The position numbers and the translations under genes are program-made. 64,000 nucleotides of DNA, taken from JBGVSA01 sp041807905 (GTDB lineage Bacteria; Pseudomonadota; Gammaproteobacteria; Burkholderiales; Rhodocyclaceae). Where the stretch lies: positions 98,565-162,564 of the forward strand of contig NZ_JBGVSA010000010.1 of assembly GCF_041807905.1 (NCBI RefSeq), given 5' to 3'. Below the pieces are notes generated by a model. The model saw nothing but the letters and a program-made list of their open reading frames with translations. It was not told the DNA's origin and did no database searches. Of this stretch, positions 45,137 to 58,851 are shown piece after piece (the stretch's first letter is position 1; each line of letters starts with the position of its first letter).

Positions 45137-46029
45137 AGGCCTTGTCCATCGAAAGGCTGAGCATTGGCCAGCATCTGCGCGCATATCTCGCGCTGACCAA
45201 GCTGCGAGTGAACACGCTGATCGTTTTCTGCGCCGTCATCGGCATGTTCCTGGCGCAACCCGACGGCCTGCCGCCGATGCTCACGGTGCTGTGGGCAACG
45301 CTCGGCATCGGCGCCGTGGCGGGGGCGGCCGCTGCCGTCAATTGCCTCATCGAACAGAAGATCGACAGCGTCATGGCGCGCACCCGTGCGCGTCCGCTGC
45401 CGCGCGGCGAAATCGGCCCGCTCGAAACCCTGCTGTTGTCCGGCGTGCTGGGCGGGGCCGGGCTGACATTGCTGTATCACGCCGTCAATCCGCTCACCGC
45501 CTGGCTGACGCTGGCGACCTTCGTGGGCTACGCCATCATCTACACGGTCATTCTCAAACCGCGTACGCCGCAGAACATCGTGATCGGCGGGGCCTCGGGC
45601 GCAATGCCGCCGGTGCTCGGCTGGGCGGCGATCACCGGGCACGTGTCGCACGACGCGCTGCTGCTGTTCCTGATCATCTTCGCGTGGACGCCGCCGCACT
45701 TCTGGGCGCTCGCGCTGTACCGCACGCGCGAATACGAGCGCGCCGGCCTGCCCATGCTGCCGGTGACGCACGGTCCCGAATACACCCGTCTGCAAGTGTT
45801 GCTCTACAGCCTGATCCTGGGCGGCGTGACCCTGCTGCCGTTTGCCACGCAGATGTCCGGTTGGCTGTACCTGGTTGCAGCCGTGGCGCTCAATGCAGTG
45901 TTCATTGGTTACGCCTGGAAGCTCTACCGCGACTACAGCGACGCGCTGGCGCGCCGCACCTTCAAGTACTCGATCCTGTATCTGTCGCTGCTCTTCGCGG
46001 CGCTGCTGGTCGATCACTATCTGAGATAG
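45133..46029 (+). CDS. ctaB: protohaem IX farnesyltransferase (haem O synthase)
   Basis: A 298-residue membrane prenyltransferase. NCLIEQKIDSVMARTRARPL is the prenyl-diphosphate/Mg site, and WTPPHFWALALYRTREYERA is the CtaB signature. It attaches a farnesyl group to haem B to make haem O, the substrate of CtaA. The ATG overlaps the ctaA stop by 4 bp. The usual downstream senC/sco gene is absent; a DUF6506 gene follows after 136 bp. Confidence 0.96.
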   Translation: MKALSIERLSIGQHLRAYLALTKLRVNTLIVFCAVIGMFLAQPDGLPPMLTVLWATLGIGAVAGAAAAVNCLIEQKIDSVMARTRARPLPRGEIGPLETLLLSGVLGGAGLTLLYHAVNPLTAWLTLATFVGYAIIYTVILKPRTPQNIVIGGASGAMPPVLGWAAITGHVSHDALLLFLIIFAWTPPHFWALALYRTREYERAGLPMLPVTHGPEYTRLQVLLYSLILGGVTLLPFATQMSGWLYLVAAVALNAVFIGYAWKLYRDYSDALARRTFKYSILYLSLLFAALLVDHYLR

Positions 46030-46165
46030 GACCGCAAAGCCGCATCACGCCTGGCACGCCAGGCTTCGGGCATTTCTGAACATCCGGCCGCCTTGCGCTC
46101 GCGCATGCCTGTCGCCGCATGCGATCCGTAGCGTTGCGGACTTTCGTCGAAAAGAGGGAAGTCCC

Positions 46166-46474
46166 ATGAAGGTCAACGCAGCATTCATTTTCGTCGCGCC
46201 CGAAGCGGACCGGACGGCGCACCGCTCGGTGGTCGACACCCCCGTGGTGCGCCTGACGGTGGTCGGCGTGAAGGACTACGAGGAAGCGCGCGAAGTGGCA
46301 CTCGAACTGGTCGAGCAGGGCATCGTGGCCATCGAGTTGTGCGCCGGCTTCGGGCACGAGGGCACCGCCATTGTCGCCAGGGCTGTGAAGGGGCGTGCCG
46401 CCGTGGGCGTGGTGCGATTCGACTCGCACCCCGGATTCGACTTCCGGAGTGGCGACGCGCTGTTCCAACGCTGA
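46166..46474 (+). CDS. DUF6506 family protein
   Basis: A 102-residue soluble protein. KVNAAFIFVAPEADRTAHRS and VEQGIVAIELCAGFGHEG fit the DUF6506 family, small proteins of unknown function. GAGGGAAG lies before the ATG at 46166. It stands alone between ctaB and a convergent DoxX gene. Confidence 0.8.
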   Translation: MKVNAAFIFVAPEADRTAHRSVVDTPVVRLTVVGVKDYEEAREVALELVEQGIVAIELCAGFGHEGTAIVARAVKGRAAVGVVRFDSHPGFDFRSGDALFQR

Positions 46475-46530
46475 GCCCCACCACGGCATCTCCCCGACGG
46501 CGACCGCGCATGGCCGCCGTCCTTCCGGCC

Positions 46531-46929
46531 CTAGCGGACGCGCCGCTGCATCGCCGACATGCAGGCCACCACCATCAGGCCGCCGATCAGCGAAATGTGT
46601 TCCATGACGACATGGAATTCCGCCAGCCGCACAGGGCCGGACATCGTCCAGAAGTTGTGCGCGATGGGAATGGTCAGCGCGGTGAACACGATCAGGATGC
46701 CGGCCCCCAGCCACGCGAAGACGTCGAAGATCACCAGCGCCGAACCGACCAGCAGTACGACGATGACCGCCACGTTGAAGACGGCCGGCGGGTTCAGCCC
46801 GAAATGCGCCATCTCGGCCACCCCTTCGTTGAAGCCGATCAGCTTGGCCAGCGCGGCGCTCCAGAACACGAATGTCAGGACGACGCGTGCCAACACACGC
46901 GCGAACCTGCTCGCAAGAAAATTCATCAT
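46531..46929 (-). CDS. DoxX-like small membrane protein
   Basis: A 132-residue protein with four membrane segments. RVVLTFVFWSAALAKLIGF and HVVMEHISLIGGLMVVACM fit the DoxX-like family. Role unknown; members are linked to quinone or redox stress functions. GGGAGAG precedes the start, which may be either of two adjacent Met codons (46929 or 46926). Confidence 0.8.
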   Translation of the reverse strand: MMNFLASRFARVLARVVLTFVFWSAALAKLIGFNEGVAEMAHFGLNPPAVFNVAVIVVLLVGSALVIFDVFAWLGAGILIVFTALTIPIAHNFWTMSGPVRLAEFHVVMEHISLIGGLMVVACMSAMQRRVR

Positions 46930-47047
46930 GGTATTGCTCTCCCTGTTGTGCCGCTTGTTATCGATCTACGCGACCTGAATGGCCGTCGGCTGGAACATAA
47001 GGCTCTGCGAGGCTTTGCGCAAGGACGGGAGAGGGAGTGCGAGCGCA

Positions 47048-48127
47048 TCAATCCTTGACCGAACGCTCCTTGAGTGTGGGCAGCATGGCGTCCCAGATGG
47101 CCATGGCTTGCTCGGTCGACACGGGGGAGGGGGTGTTTCTGGAGCCCATGCTGTCGTCCTTCTGGTGTCCCCAATCGACCTCGACCTTCAAGCGCGGGTT
47201 TTCGGTGGATTCCCAGATGAAGAGAAACTGCGGTCCGGCGTCCGAAGTCCAGGCGGTGAGAATTTCTTGCCCGGGCACGCCGTTGACGGTGCGCTCGGCC
47301 TTGCGCAGGGTGCGGAACTTGAAGAAATCGAGCATGGCGGCGAGCGAACTGGCCGGCTTGCGGTCGAAGAGGTAGCCGCCGGGCTTGACCACACCGACAT
47401 TGACCGAGATGCGCATCTCCACGCCCGGCAGGTCGGGAAAGGTGACGAAGGTAAAAGGGGTCTTGAAGAAGTGCTCGCCCAGCCCGTCGTTGGCGTCCGC
47501 GATAAAGCCGCTGTCGATGCACACACCACGTTGATCGGGGGCGGGGACGTCTAGGTCTTTGCGCGGACTGATGCGCTGGAGGAAGGAGGCGCTCTCCTGA
47601 TAGAGCTTGTTCAGGACGGTGTTTTCGTCGTCCTCGAATTTCAGGATGAAGTCAGGACCCGTGATTTCGTAGACGGTGAAGTTCTGGGGTAGGAGGCGGT
47701 ATAGAGAGTACTTGTGTGGAATGCCCCCAATTTGCTGCAGGAGTATTTGCCCTGTTGTGTTCTCCGGGTGCAACTTCATGCCAATAACAACCGCATGCCC
47801 ACCTGGAAACAGTTCGCGCGAGTCGCGGATGATTTCGCCGTCCATGCCAGGAGGTGCATAGTACTTTTCCTCCTTCCTGATCAATGCTGCATAGCCCTCC
47901 TTGCCTTGATGGAGATGAGTCCTGATCTTGTATTGGTCATACACGATGGGTTGGCCGATGCTGGTCTTGGCATTGGCAGGGACGCTGATCTGGTGGTAGC
48001 CGAAGCAGAACGTGCTGTCGAGGTTGAGCATGGTGGGGGTTCCGGTTTTGGGGCTGTTGGCGCAGGCGGCCAGCAGCAAAATGGCAAGCAAAGCGGCAAG
48101 CAGCCGATTGAGCGATGCGGGGCGCAT
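47048..48127 (-). CDS. lipoprotein, candidate type VI immunity protein (Tli-like)
   Basis: A 359-residue lipoprotein. The signal peptide RLLAALLAILLLAAC ends in the lipobox LAAC. The mature part is soluble with no catalytic motif recognised; segments such as TFCFGYHQISVPANAK and GVEMRISVNVGVVKPGGY occur. Its ATG (48127) lies 2 bp after the stop of the lipase-like gene, behind GGAGG, so translation is coupled. A periplasmic lipoprotein placed directly after a lipase effector is the usual layout of Tle-Tli pairs; immunity function is inferred from that and from similarity to the Tli4-type family. Confidence 0.65.
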   Translation of the reverse strand: MRPASLNRLLAALLAILLLAACANSPKTGTPTMLNLDSTFCFGYHQISVPANAKTSIGQPIVYDQYKIRTHLHQGKEGYAALIRKEEKYYAPPGMDGEIIRDSRELFPGGHAVVIGMKLHPENTTGQILLQQIGGIPHKYSLYRLLPQNFTVYEITGPDFILKFEDDENTVLNKLYQESASFLQRISPRKDLDVPAPDQRGVCIDSGFIADANDGLGEHFFKTPFTFVTFPDLPGVEMRISVNVGVVKPGGYLFDRKPASSLAAMLDFFKFRTLRKAERTVNGVPGQEILTAWTSDAGPQFLFIWESTENPRLKVEVDWGHQKDDSMGSRNTPSPVSTEQAMAIWDAMLPTLKERSVKD

Positions 48128-48129
48128 GG

Positions 48130-50040
48130 TCAGCAGGCCTCCTGGGATTGAACGAACTTGACGATGCCGTAGAGCGTGTTGTGCACGACTGCCTCGAATT
48201 CGGGCTGGTAGCACTCGGAGTGTTCGTAGCCGGTATGGGTGAAGGTGGGGACGTCCGCCTGCGCCGGTGCCTGCCCCGAGCAGGCGGGAACGGTGCCGTC
48301 CCCCGGCTGCGTGGGCGGTGTGATATCCAGCGACAGGATGCTTCCGTCCTGAAGCTTCACGCGCAGGCGACCTTGGCCGTCGTCACTGTCCAGCTTGGCG
48401 TTGCGCAGCATGTCAGGCGTGACGTCGGCGGGGATGTCGCCTTCCCAGTCGATGGTCCACCAGCTTTTCTGCTTTGGGTCGTTGGCGTAGAAGGCATAGG
48501 TGCGGTCTGTGAGATAGACGTTGGCGTGGCCCTTTTGGAATTCAGTGACGCGCGCTATCCGGCTTTTCAGTGCCACTCGGTCATCTTCGGGCTTTTCGGT
48601 GATTCCGCGCCGCTTGCGGATTTCCATGGCGCGCTCGTCCGAAGGGGTGATGCGACGGTCGCGCTCTACGCCACTCTCTTTCCCCGTGTATCCCCATTTG
48701 GCATCAGCGGTTTTCCATTCATCGCTCCCGGTATCGTCAATCTTCTTCCATGCGTCGCCGTCGGGCAGCAGGGCGTACCAGGCCGAAGAGCTCAGCACCT
48801 CGTCGCGGGAAAGCGCCAGCAATACGGTCTTCTCTCCCTTGCGTCGTACGCGCACCCAGTGCGAGAGGGGGGCGCCTTCGTGTTCCTGCGCCATACCCGA
48901 GGTGCCCAGGCCGTAGTCGGGCCAGGGCAAGAGTTGCAGCGCGCCTTCGGAATTGAGCAGGGGCGGTGCGGCGTGTTCGGCGTCCTTGCCAAGGATGTTG
49001 GCGGCGGCGGCTGATTTTATGGTTCCGCCAACCCCTTCACCTTCGCGGCCAAAGCCGGCGCGCGCACGCTTGTAGGTGGCGGGCGCCCCGGTAGCGGGCA
49101 TGACGCCGTGCACGATGCCCAGCACGCGACAAGGGTGGGCCTTGGCATAGGCCCGGGCGACGAGCCCGCCCATGGAGTGGGTGACGATGATGACCTGGTC
49201 GCCCACGCCGTTGCCGTGATGCGCGCGCAGCTCTGTCAGGATGTTCTCGATACGGTCGGCCAAGGCGTTGACGCCAACATCCGGGCCTGACTTATATCCC
49301 AATGCCGATCTTCGATTGCTCTGAAGCCAGTTATACCCGCAGGCATACACCGGGAACCGGAAGTTGCTGGCATGCAGGAGCTCTGCCGCTGTGAGCCCCG
49401 CAAAACCTTCGGGCGGCTGTTGGGTGGTCTGGCTGTCTGGCGCGGCGGATGAGTCTTGAAGCAGCGCGCTCCACGGGTGTTCTTCGGGCTTGAAATGAAT
49501 CCGGTCGAGCCATTCCTGCAGCGCGAGCAGAAAGTCGGCGTAGCTGTCGAAGTGCACCGAGCCCCAGCCGCGCTTGATGGCCTTGCGCCGGCCGGCGAGG
49601 ACTTCGGGCGGCTCTCTCTCCTGATCGTCGGACGGGTGAGGAGCGCGCTCGTAGTCTTCCTGGGTGGGCATGGTGTTGGGCACCGGATGAACCCGCCCAT
49701 CGTTCTTGACGCTGGTGTTGTCGGGGTCGAGCGCTTCGGCCCGGTCTGCCGGGGAGTGAAACCACCGATAGGTCAGCGACTGGCCGATGCCGTCGAGAAA
49801 GCCGTTTGGCGGGCCCCAGGCGGTTTTTGTGTTCCCCTTGGTGTCAACGTAATTGAGGTTACTGCCCATGATGCCGGGCACGAACAGCACCGGAACGATC
49901 CTGCCTTTGGCCTGCACGACGCAGCGCCGCGTGTCCGTGCTGGGCGTCAGGGTGGCAGTGGCGCAAAGCCGCTCGTATTCGTCGTATTGCGACGCCAATA
50001 CGATGGGGGCGTCGGGATTGTTGTCTGGTGTGGCGCTCAT
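48130..50040 (-). CDS. alpha/beta-hydrolase lipase, candidate type VI effector (Tle4-like)
   Basis: A 636-residue protein with no signal peptide. VVQAKGRIVPVLFVPGIMGS is the oxyanion-hole start seen in PGAP1/LCAT-like lipases, and IIVTHSMGGLVARAYAKA holds the nucleophile Ser289 in a variant T-H-S-M-G elbow. A conserved His near the end (GYEHSECYQPEFEAVVHN) may complete the triad. Proteins of this size and layout followed by a periplasmic lipoprotein resemble Tle4 phospholipases delivered by type VI secretion. No vgrG, PAAR or chaperone gene is nearby, so delivery is inferred. Start 50040 (MSATPDNNPD) follows GGGGGTG. Confidence 0.75.
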   Translation of the reverse strand: MSATPDNNPDAPIVLASQYDEYERLCATATLTPSTDTRRCVVQAKGRIVPVLFVPGIMGSNLNYVDTKGNTKTAWGPPNGFLDGIGQSLTYRWFHSPADRAEALDPDNTSVKNDGRVHPVPNTMPTQEDYERAPHPSDDQEREPPEVLAGRRKAIKRGWGSVHFDSYADFLLALQEWLDRIHFKPEEHPWSALLQDSSAAPDSQTTQQPPEGFAGLTAAELLHASNFRFPVYACGYNWLQSNRRSALGYKSGPDVGVNALADRIENILTELRAHHGNGVGDQVIIVTHSMGGLVARAYAKAHPCRVLGIVHGVMPATGAPATYKRARAGFGREGEGVGGTIKSAAAANILGKDAEHAAPPLLNSEGALQLLPWPDYGLGTSGMAQEHEGAPLSHWVRVRRKGEKTVLLALSRDEVLSSSAWYALLPDGDAWKKIDDTGSDEWKTADAKWGYTGKESGVERDRRITPSDERAMEIRKRRGITEKPEDDRVALKSRIARVTEFQKGHANVYLTDRTYAFYANDPKQKSWWTIDWEGDIPADVTPDMLRNAKLDSDDGQGRLRVKLQDGSILSLDITPPTQPGDGTVPACSGQAPAQADVPTFTHTGYEHSECYQPEFEAVVHNTLYGIVKFVQSQEAC

Positions 50041-50549
50041 GGTTGCACCCCCAATGAGCGGGTTGCAGCGGCGCAAGGGCAAGGGGTGCGTAGAATCGAC
50101 AGCGTGCCTGGGGTGACCATATGAAGGCTCCTTAAAGGACTGAGGCCGTCAGGCGCATTTCGCAGAGCTGGATTCCCAACGGTCTTGGGCCACTGGGTGT
50201 GGATATGGGTCCGTCGCGTCGCGCTTGGCGGCAACCAGAGGTAGATGCTGATGGCAAAGCACGGTTCGGGTGACGACGGGCATCAATGATCTGGCATGAT
50301 TTAATGCCGTTGGGATTTCTCTGGGGCGCGACCAGACTTTGCGCAAGTAGGCCCATGGCTACCGCTCTGCAGGCGCTGGGGCGATGCCCCATCACGAATG
50401 CCTCGCCGGCCTCGTGTCGCTGTCAGTAGAATTCTGTGGCGATACTCAGGGTTGCCTGGTGGAAAGTGTCAGTAATGTAGAAGGCTGGACTTTCGCCAGA
50501 CCGCCCCCACATAGGACAATCGTCGTTTGCTCGTCCGCCACGCCGCCCC
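50041..50549. other. intergenic region between divergent lipase and uvrA genes
   Basis: About 510 bp with no credible gene; both promoters should lie here. Several short frames exist but none has a good start signal. Base composition is lower in GC than in the flanking uvrA. Confidence 0.4.
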
Positions 50550-56213
<5,664 letters not shown>

Positions 56214-56245
56214 TATTCCGCCGACGCCGCACGACACTTGAACCG

Positions 56246-56881
56246 ATGGCAAATACCGAACCCCAATGGCTGGTCTGGGCGAGAGAGATCCAGGCGCTCG
56301 CGCAGACCGGCCTGACCTTCACGCGCGACCCGTACGACCGCGAGCGCTATGAGCGCCTGCGCGGGCTCGCCGCCGAAATGCTCCACGCGCATACTGGCGA
56401 ACCTGTCGAACGCATCGCTTCCCTGTTCGCCGAGCAGACAGGCTACGCCACGCCGAAAGTGGATGTTCGTGCTGCCGTCTTCGACGATGCGGGGCGCGTG
56501 CTGATGGTGCGCGAGGTCGCCGACGGTGGGCGCTGGACCTTGCCCGGCGGATGGGCGGACGTGAACTTCACCGCGGCCGAGAACGCGGTCAAGGAGGTTC
56601 GCGAGGAGAGCGGATACGAGGTCGTCGTGACCAAGCTCGCAGCCGTCTGGGATCGCACTCGCCAGGCGCATCCGGCCGGGGTTTTCTCATGCTGCAAGAT
56701 GTTCTTCCTGTGCCGGCCCGTCGGCGGAGCGGCGGCGACGAGTCTCGAAACCTCCGAGGTGCGGTGGTTTGGCGAACACGAAGTGCCCGACGATCTATCG
56801 CTCGGACGCGTGTTGCCGGCGCAGATCAAGCGCATGTTCGAGCATCTGCACCAGCCTGCGCTCGCTACCGACTTCGACTGA
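56246..56881 (+). CDS. Nudix hydrolase with N-terminal helical domain
   Basis: A 211-residue protein. Residues 1 to about 65 are a helical domain seen in a subgroup of Nudix hydrolases (WAREIQALAQTGLTF... RYERLRGLAAEML). The Nudix box is PGGWADVNFTAAENAVKEVR followed by EESGY; the first Glu of the general pattern is Phe here, while REVREESG-type residues are intact. Such enzymes hydrolyse nucleoside-diphosphate-linked molecules; the substrate is unknown. It follows uvrA by 32 bp. Confidence 0.9.
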   Translation: MANTEPQWLVWAREIQALAQTGLTFTRDPYDRERYERLRGLAAEMLHAHTGEPVERIASLFAEQTGYATPKVDVRAAVFDDAGRVLMVREVADGGRWTLPGGWADVNFTAAENAVKEVREESGYEVVVTKLAAVWDRTRQAHPAGVFSCCKMFFLCRPVGGAAATSLETSEVRWFGEHEVPDDLSLGRVLPAQIKRMFEHLHQPALATDFD

Positions 56882-56911
56882 ATCAGGCGCGACAGAAGCG
56901 GGCTACCGGTC

Positions 56912-57448
56912 TTACGCTGCGGCGCCCGGCTCCTTGCCGAAGAACTCGTGCTGGAACATGCACATGCGTATCGCGTTGCGATAGCTGCCGTTGCTGAAGA
57001 ATTCCTGGATGAGTTCGCCTTCGACGCGAAAGCCGAGTTTGCGGTAGATATGGATCGCCTTCTCGTTGTCGCTGTCGACGAGCAGGTAGAGCTTGTGCAG
57101 GTTCAGCACGGCAAAGGCGTACTGGACGGCGAGCAGGGTCGCCTGTCCCGCATAGCCCTGCCCCTGGTGGTCAGGCGCGATGATGATCTGGAACTCGGCG
57201 CGTCGATGGATGTGATTGATCTCGACAAGCTCCACCAGCCCAACCTTGTCATCGCCGCGTTCGACGATGAAACGGCGCTCGCTCTGGTCGTGAATGTGTT
57301 TGTCATAAAGATCGGCGAGTTCGACAAAAGCCTCGTAAGGTTCTTCGAACCAGTAGTGCATCACCGTCTCGTTGTTGTCCAGCTCGTGGACGAATCCCAG
57401 GTCGCTTCGTTCCAGCGGACGAAGGCGCAGCGCGTTTTCACGAATCAT
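56912..57448 (-). CDS. speG: spermidine N1-acetyltransferase
   Basis: A 178-residue GNAT acetyltransferase very close in type to E. coli SpeG. LDNNETVMHYWFEEPYEAFV, LADLYDKHIHDQSERRFIVE and NEKAIHIYRKLGFRVEGELI are hallmark stretches. APDHQGQGYAGQA is the acetyl-CoA loop. SpeG acetylates spermidine to prevent its toxicity. It converges with the Nudix gene; no other polyamine gene lies nearby. Confidence 0.95.
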   Translation of the reverse strand: MIRENALRLRPLERSDLGFVHELDNNETVMHYWFEEPYEAFVELADLYDKHIHDQSERRFIVERGDDKVGLVELVEINHIHRRAEFQIIIAPDHQGQGYAGQATLLAVQYAFAVLNLHKLYLLVDSDNEKAIHIYRKLGFRVEGELIQEFFSNGSYRNAIRMCMFQHEFFGKEPGAAA

Positions 57449-57746
57449 GTGGACGTCATCCTCGATTTTGCAGGCACGGTAGACCCATGCCCCCGTGGCC
57501 CGGTTCCAATCCTGGCCGCTGCGTCGGCATCCATCGCGCCGGGGCTCATGTCTGGCGGACGATGTCGACCGGGATCTCGATCGCTGCCAGCAAGGCGCCG
57601 GCGAGCTCGTTGCCCATGCCGCGCTCCTTCACCTGCAATGCCGAACCCGCCCGGCCATCCTGTTGCTCCACCGTAAAGTTAGTGGCTGCTGGCGGTTTCG
57701 TCATGGACATCGTGCGCAGGGCGGAAGGCGGGCCGCCGGCAGATCC
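57449..57746. other. intergenic region, no gene seen
   Basis: About 300 bp between speG and the response regulator gene, both on the minus strand. The open frames here (for example the one across 57487-57792) overlap the regulator gene antisense and are Ala/Pro/Ser/Cys-rich without start signals. Confidence 0.4.
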
Positions 57747-58406
57747 CTACCAAGGCTTGATTTCCAGCATCGCCAGTTGGGCGATCGACTGAACGTTGAG
57801 CTTCTTGAGGCCGGCACACTTGTAGTAGCTGACGGTCTTTTCGTTGAGCGAAAGCTCTTCCGCGATCATCCGGTTCGTCTCGCCGGCCAGCAGCTTCTTG
57901 AGCACTTCTTCTTCACGCGCAGAAAGCGTCTGGAAGCCGTCCGCCCTGCTGGCGAATTCCGGCAGGCAGATGAATCCCCTGGAAACCATCGCAATCGTAT
58001 TGACCACGACGTCAGGCTGCGCCTCCTTCGAGACGAATCCCTTCGCACCGGCGCGGGCGATGTTCACGATGCTGGGCAGCGTCACGCGGCCCGACAGGAT
58101 GATCACCTCGGGCTGACACGAGAGCTTTCGCAGCGTTTCGACGAAGGTCGCGGCGCTCATGTCCGGCAGCACGGCTTCGGTCAACACGATATCGGGCCGT
58201 ACCTCGGCGGCCACGGAAAGCGCCGTGGTGGCGTCCGCCGCCTGCCCCACCAGTTCGATCCCCGGCGTGTCCCTGATCCAGATTTCCAGTCCGAGGCGGA
58301 TCATCGGCGAAGGATCGACTGCCAGCACCCGGATGGGCGCGCGATCGTTGGCGGCGCCAGGAAAAGCATTCGACTTGGCGGCATGGCTGCTCATGTGTTT
58401 CGTCAT
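57747..58406 (-). CDS. NarL-family response regulator with Glu in place of phosphoacceptor Asp
   Basis: A 219-residue regulator. A receiver domain (about 24-140) begins IRVLAVDPSPMIRLGLEIWI; at the phosphoacceptor site the text is DIVLTEAVLPDM, so Glu77 replaces the usual Asp. The Lys near the end of the domain is kept (GFVSKEA). The C-terminal LuxR-type HTH (about 155-215) contains LSAREEEVLKKLLAGETNRM and SLNEKTVSYYK. Glu can mimic phospho-Asp, so the protein may be active without a kinase. It is divergent from a hybrid kinase gene, 445 bp apart. Confidence 0.88.
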   Translation of the reverse strand: MTKHMSSHAAKSNAFPGAANDRAPIRVLAVDPSPMIRLGLEIWIRDTPGIELVGQAADATTALSVAAEVRPDIVLTEAVLPDMSAATFVETLRKLSCQPEVIILSGRVTLPSIVNIARAGAKGFVSKEAQPDVVVNTIAMVSRGFICLPEFASRADGFQTLSAREEEVLKKLLAGETNRMIAEELSLNEKTVSYYKCAGLKKLNVQSIAQLAMLEIKPW

Positions 58407-58851
58407 GTTGGGGCCTCTGTGAAGTTGGTTTTGATGGGTCGATTGCGTTCAACCGATGGCGCAACTTTGCCGACGCGAGGCGAGGGCCAACATAAGACGA
58501 ATCTCGAAACCGGCCAGCCGCAGCACTTGTATCACTTCGCCACATTCGGGCAGCCGGATCGAAGGTGCCCGATGCGGTCACGGCACACGACGTGGAGCCG
58601 TCCGCCGGGGGTGCCCCACCATTGGGAATTTTCCGTCTCAAAGAAGGTGAATACGCGGCGCGCCGCGCCACAACATCCAGACTTGGGGCGTGGCGGATTT
58701 CACGACAATTCCACCTATGCGTGCGGAATTGTCTTCTGGTTACATGCATCCTGTCTGGGGGCTTGTGTGCCGGGTTCCGGTGTGTCAACGCCCCTCATTC
58801 GAGGCGCACGGAGTAAGGTGCTGCGAGATCTGTCTGCCGGAGGGGAAACCC
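58407..58851. other. divergent promoter region between regulator and kinase
   Basis: About 445 bp with no convincing gene. It supplies promoters for the minus-strand regulator and the plus-strand hybrid kinase; GGAGGGG lies just before the kinase ATG. No clear operator repeat was found. Confidence 0.4.

Noticed and set aside
57487..57792. 101-codon frame after speG
   Set aside because: It runs antisense into the response regulator gene and has no start signal or family features.
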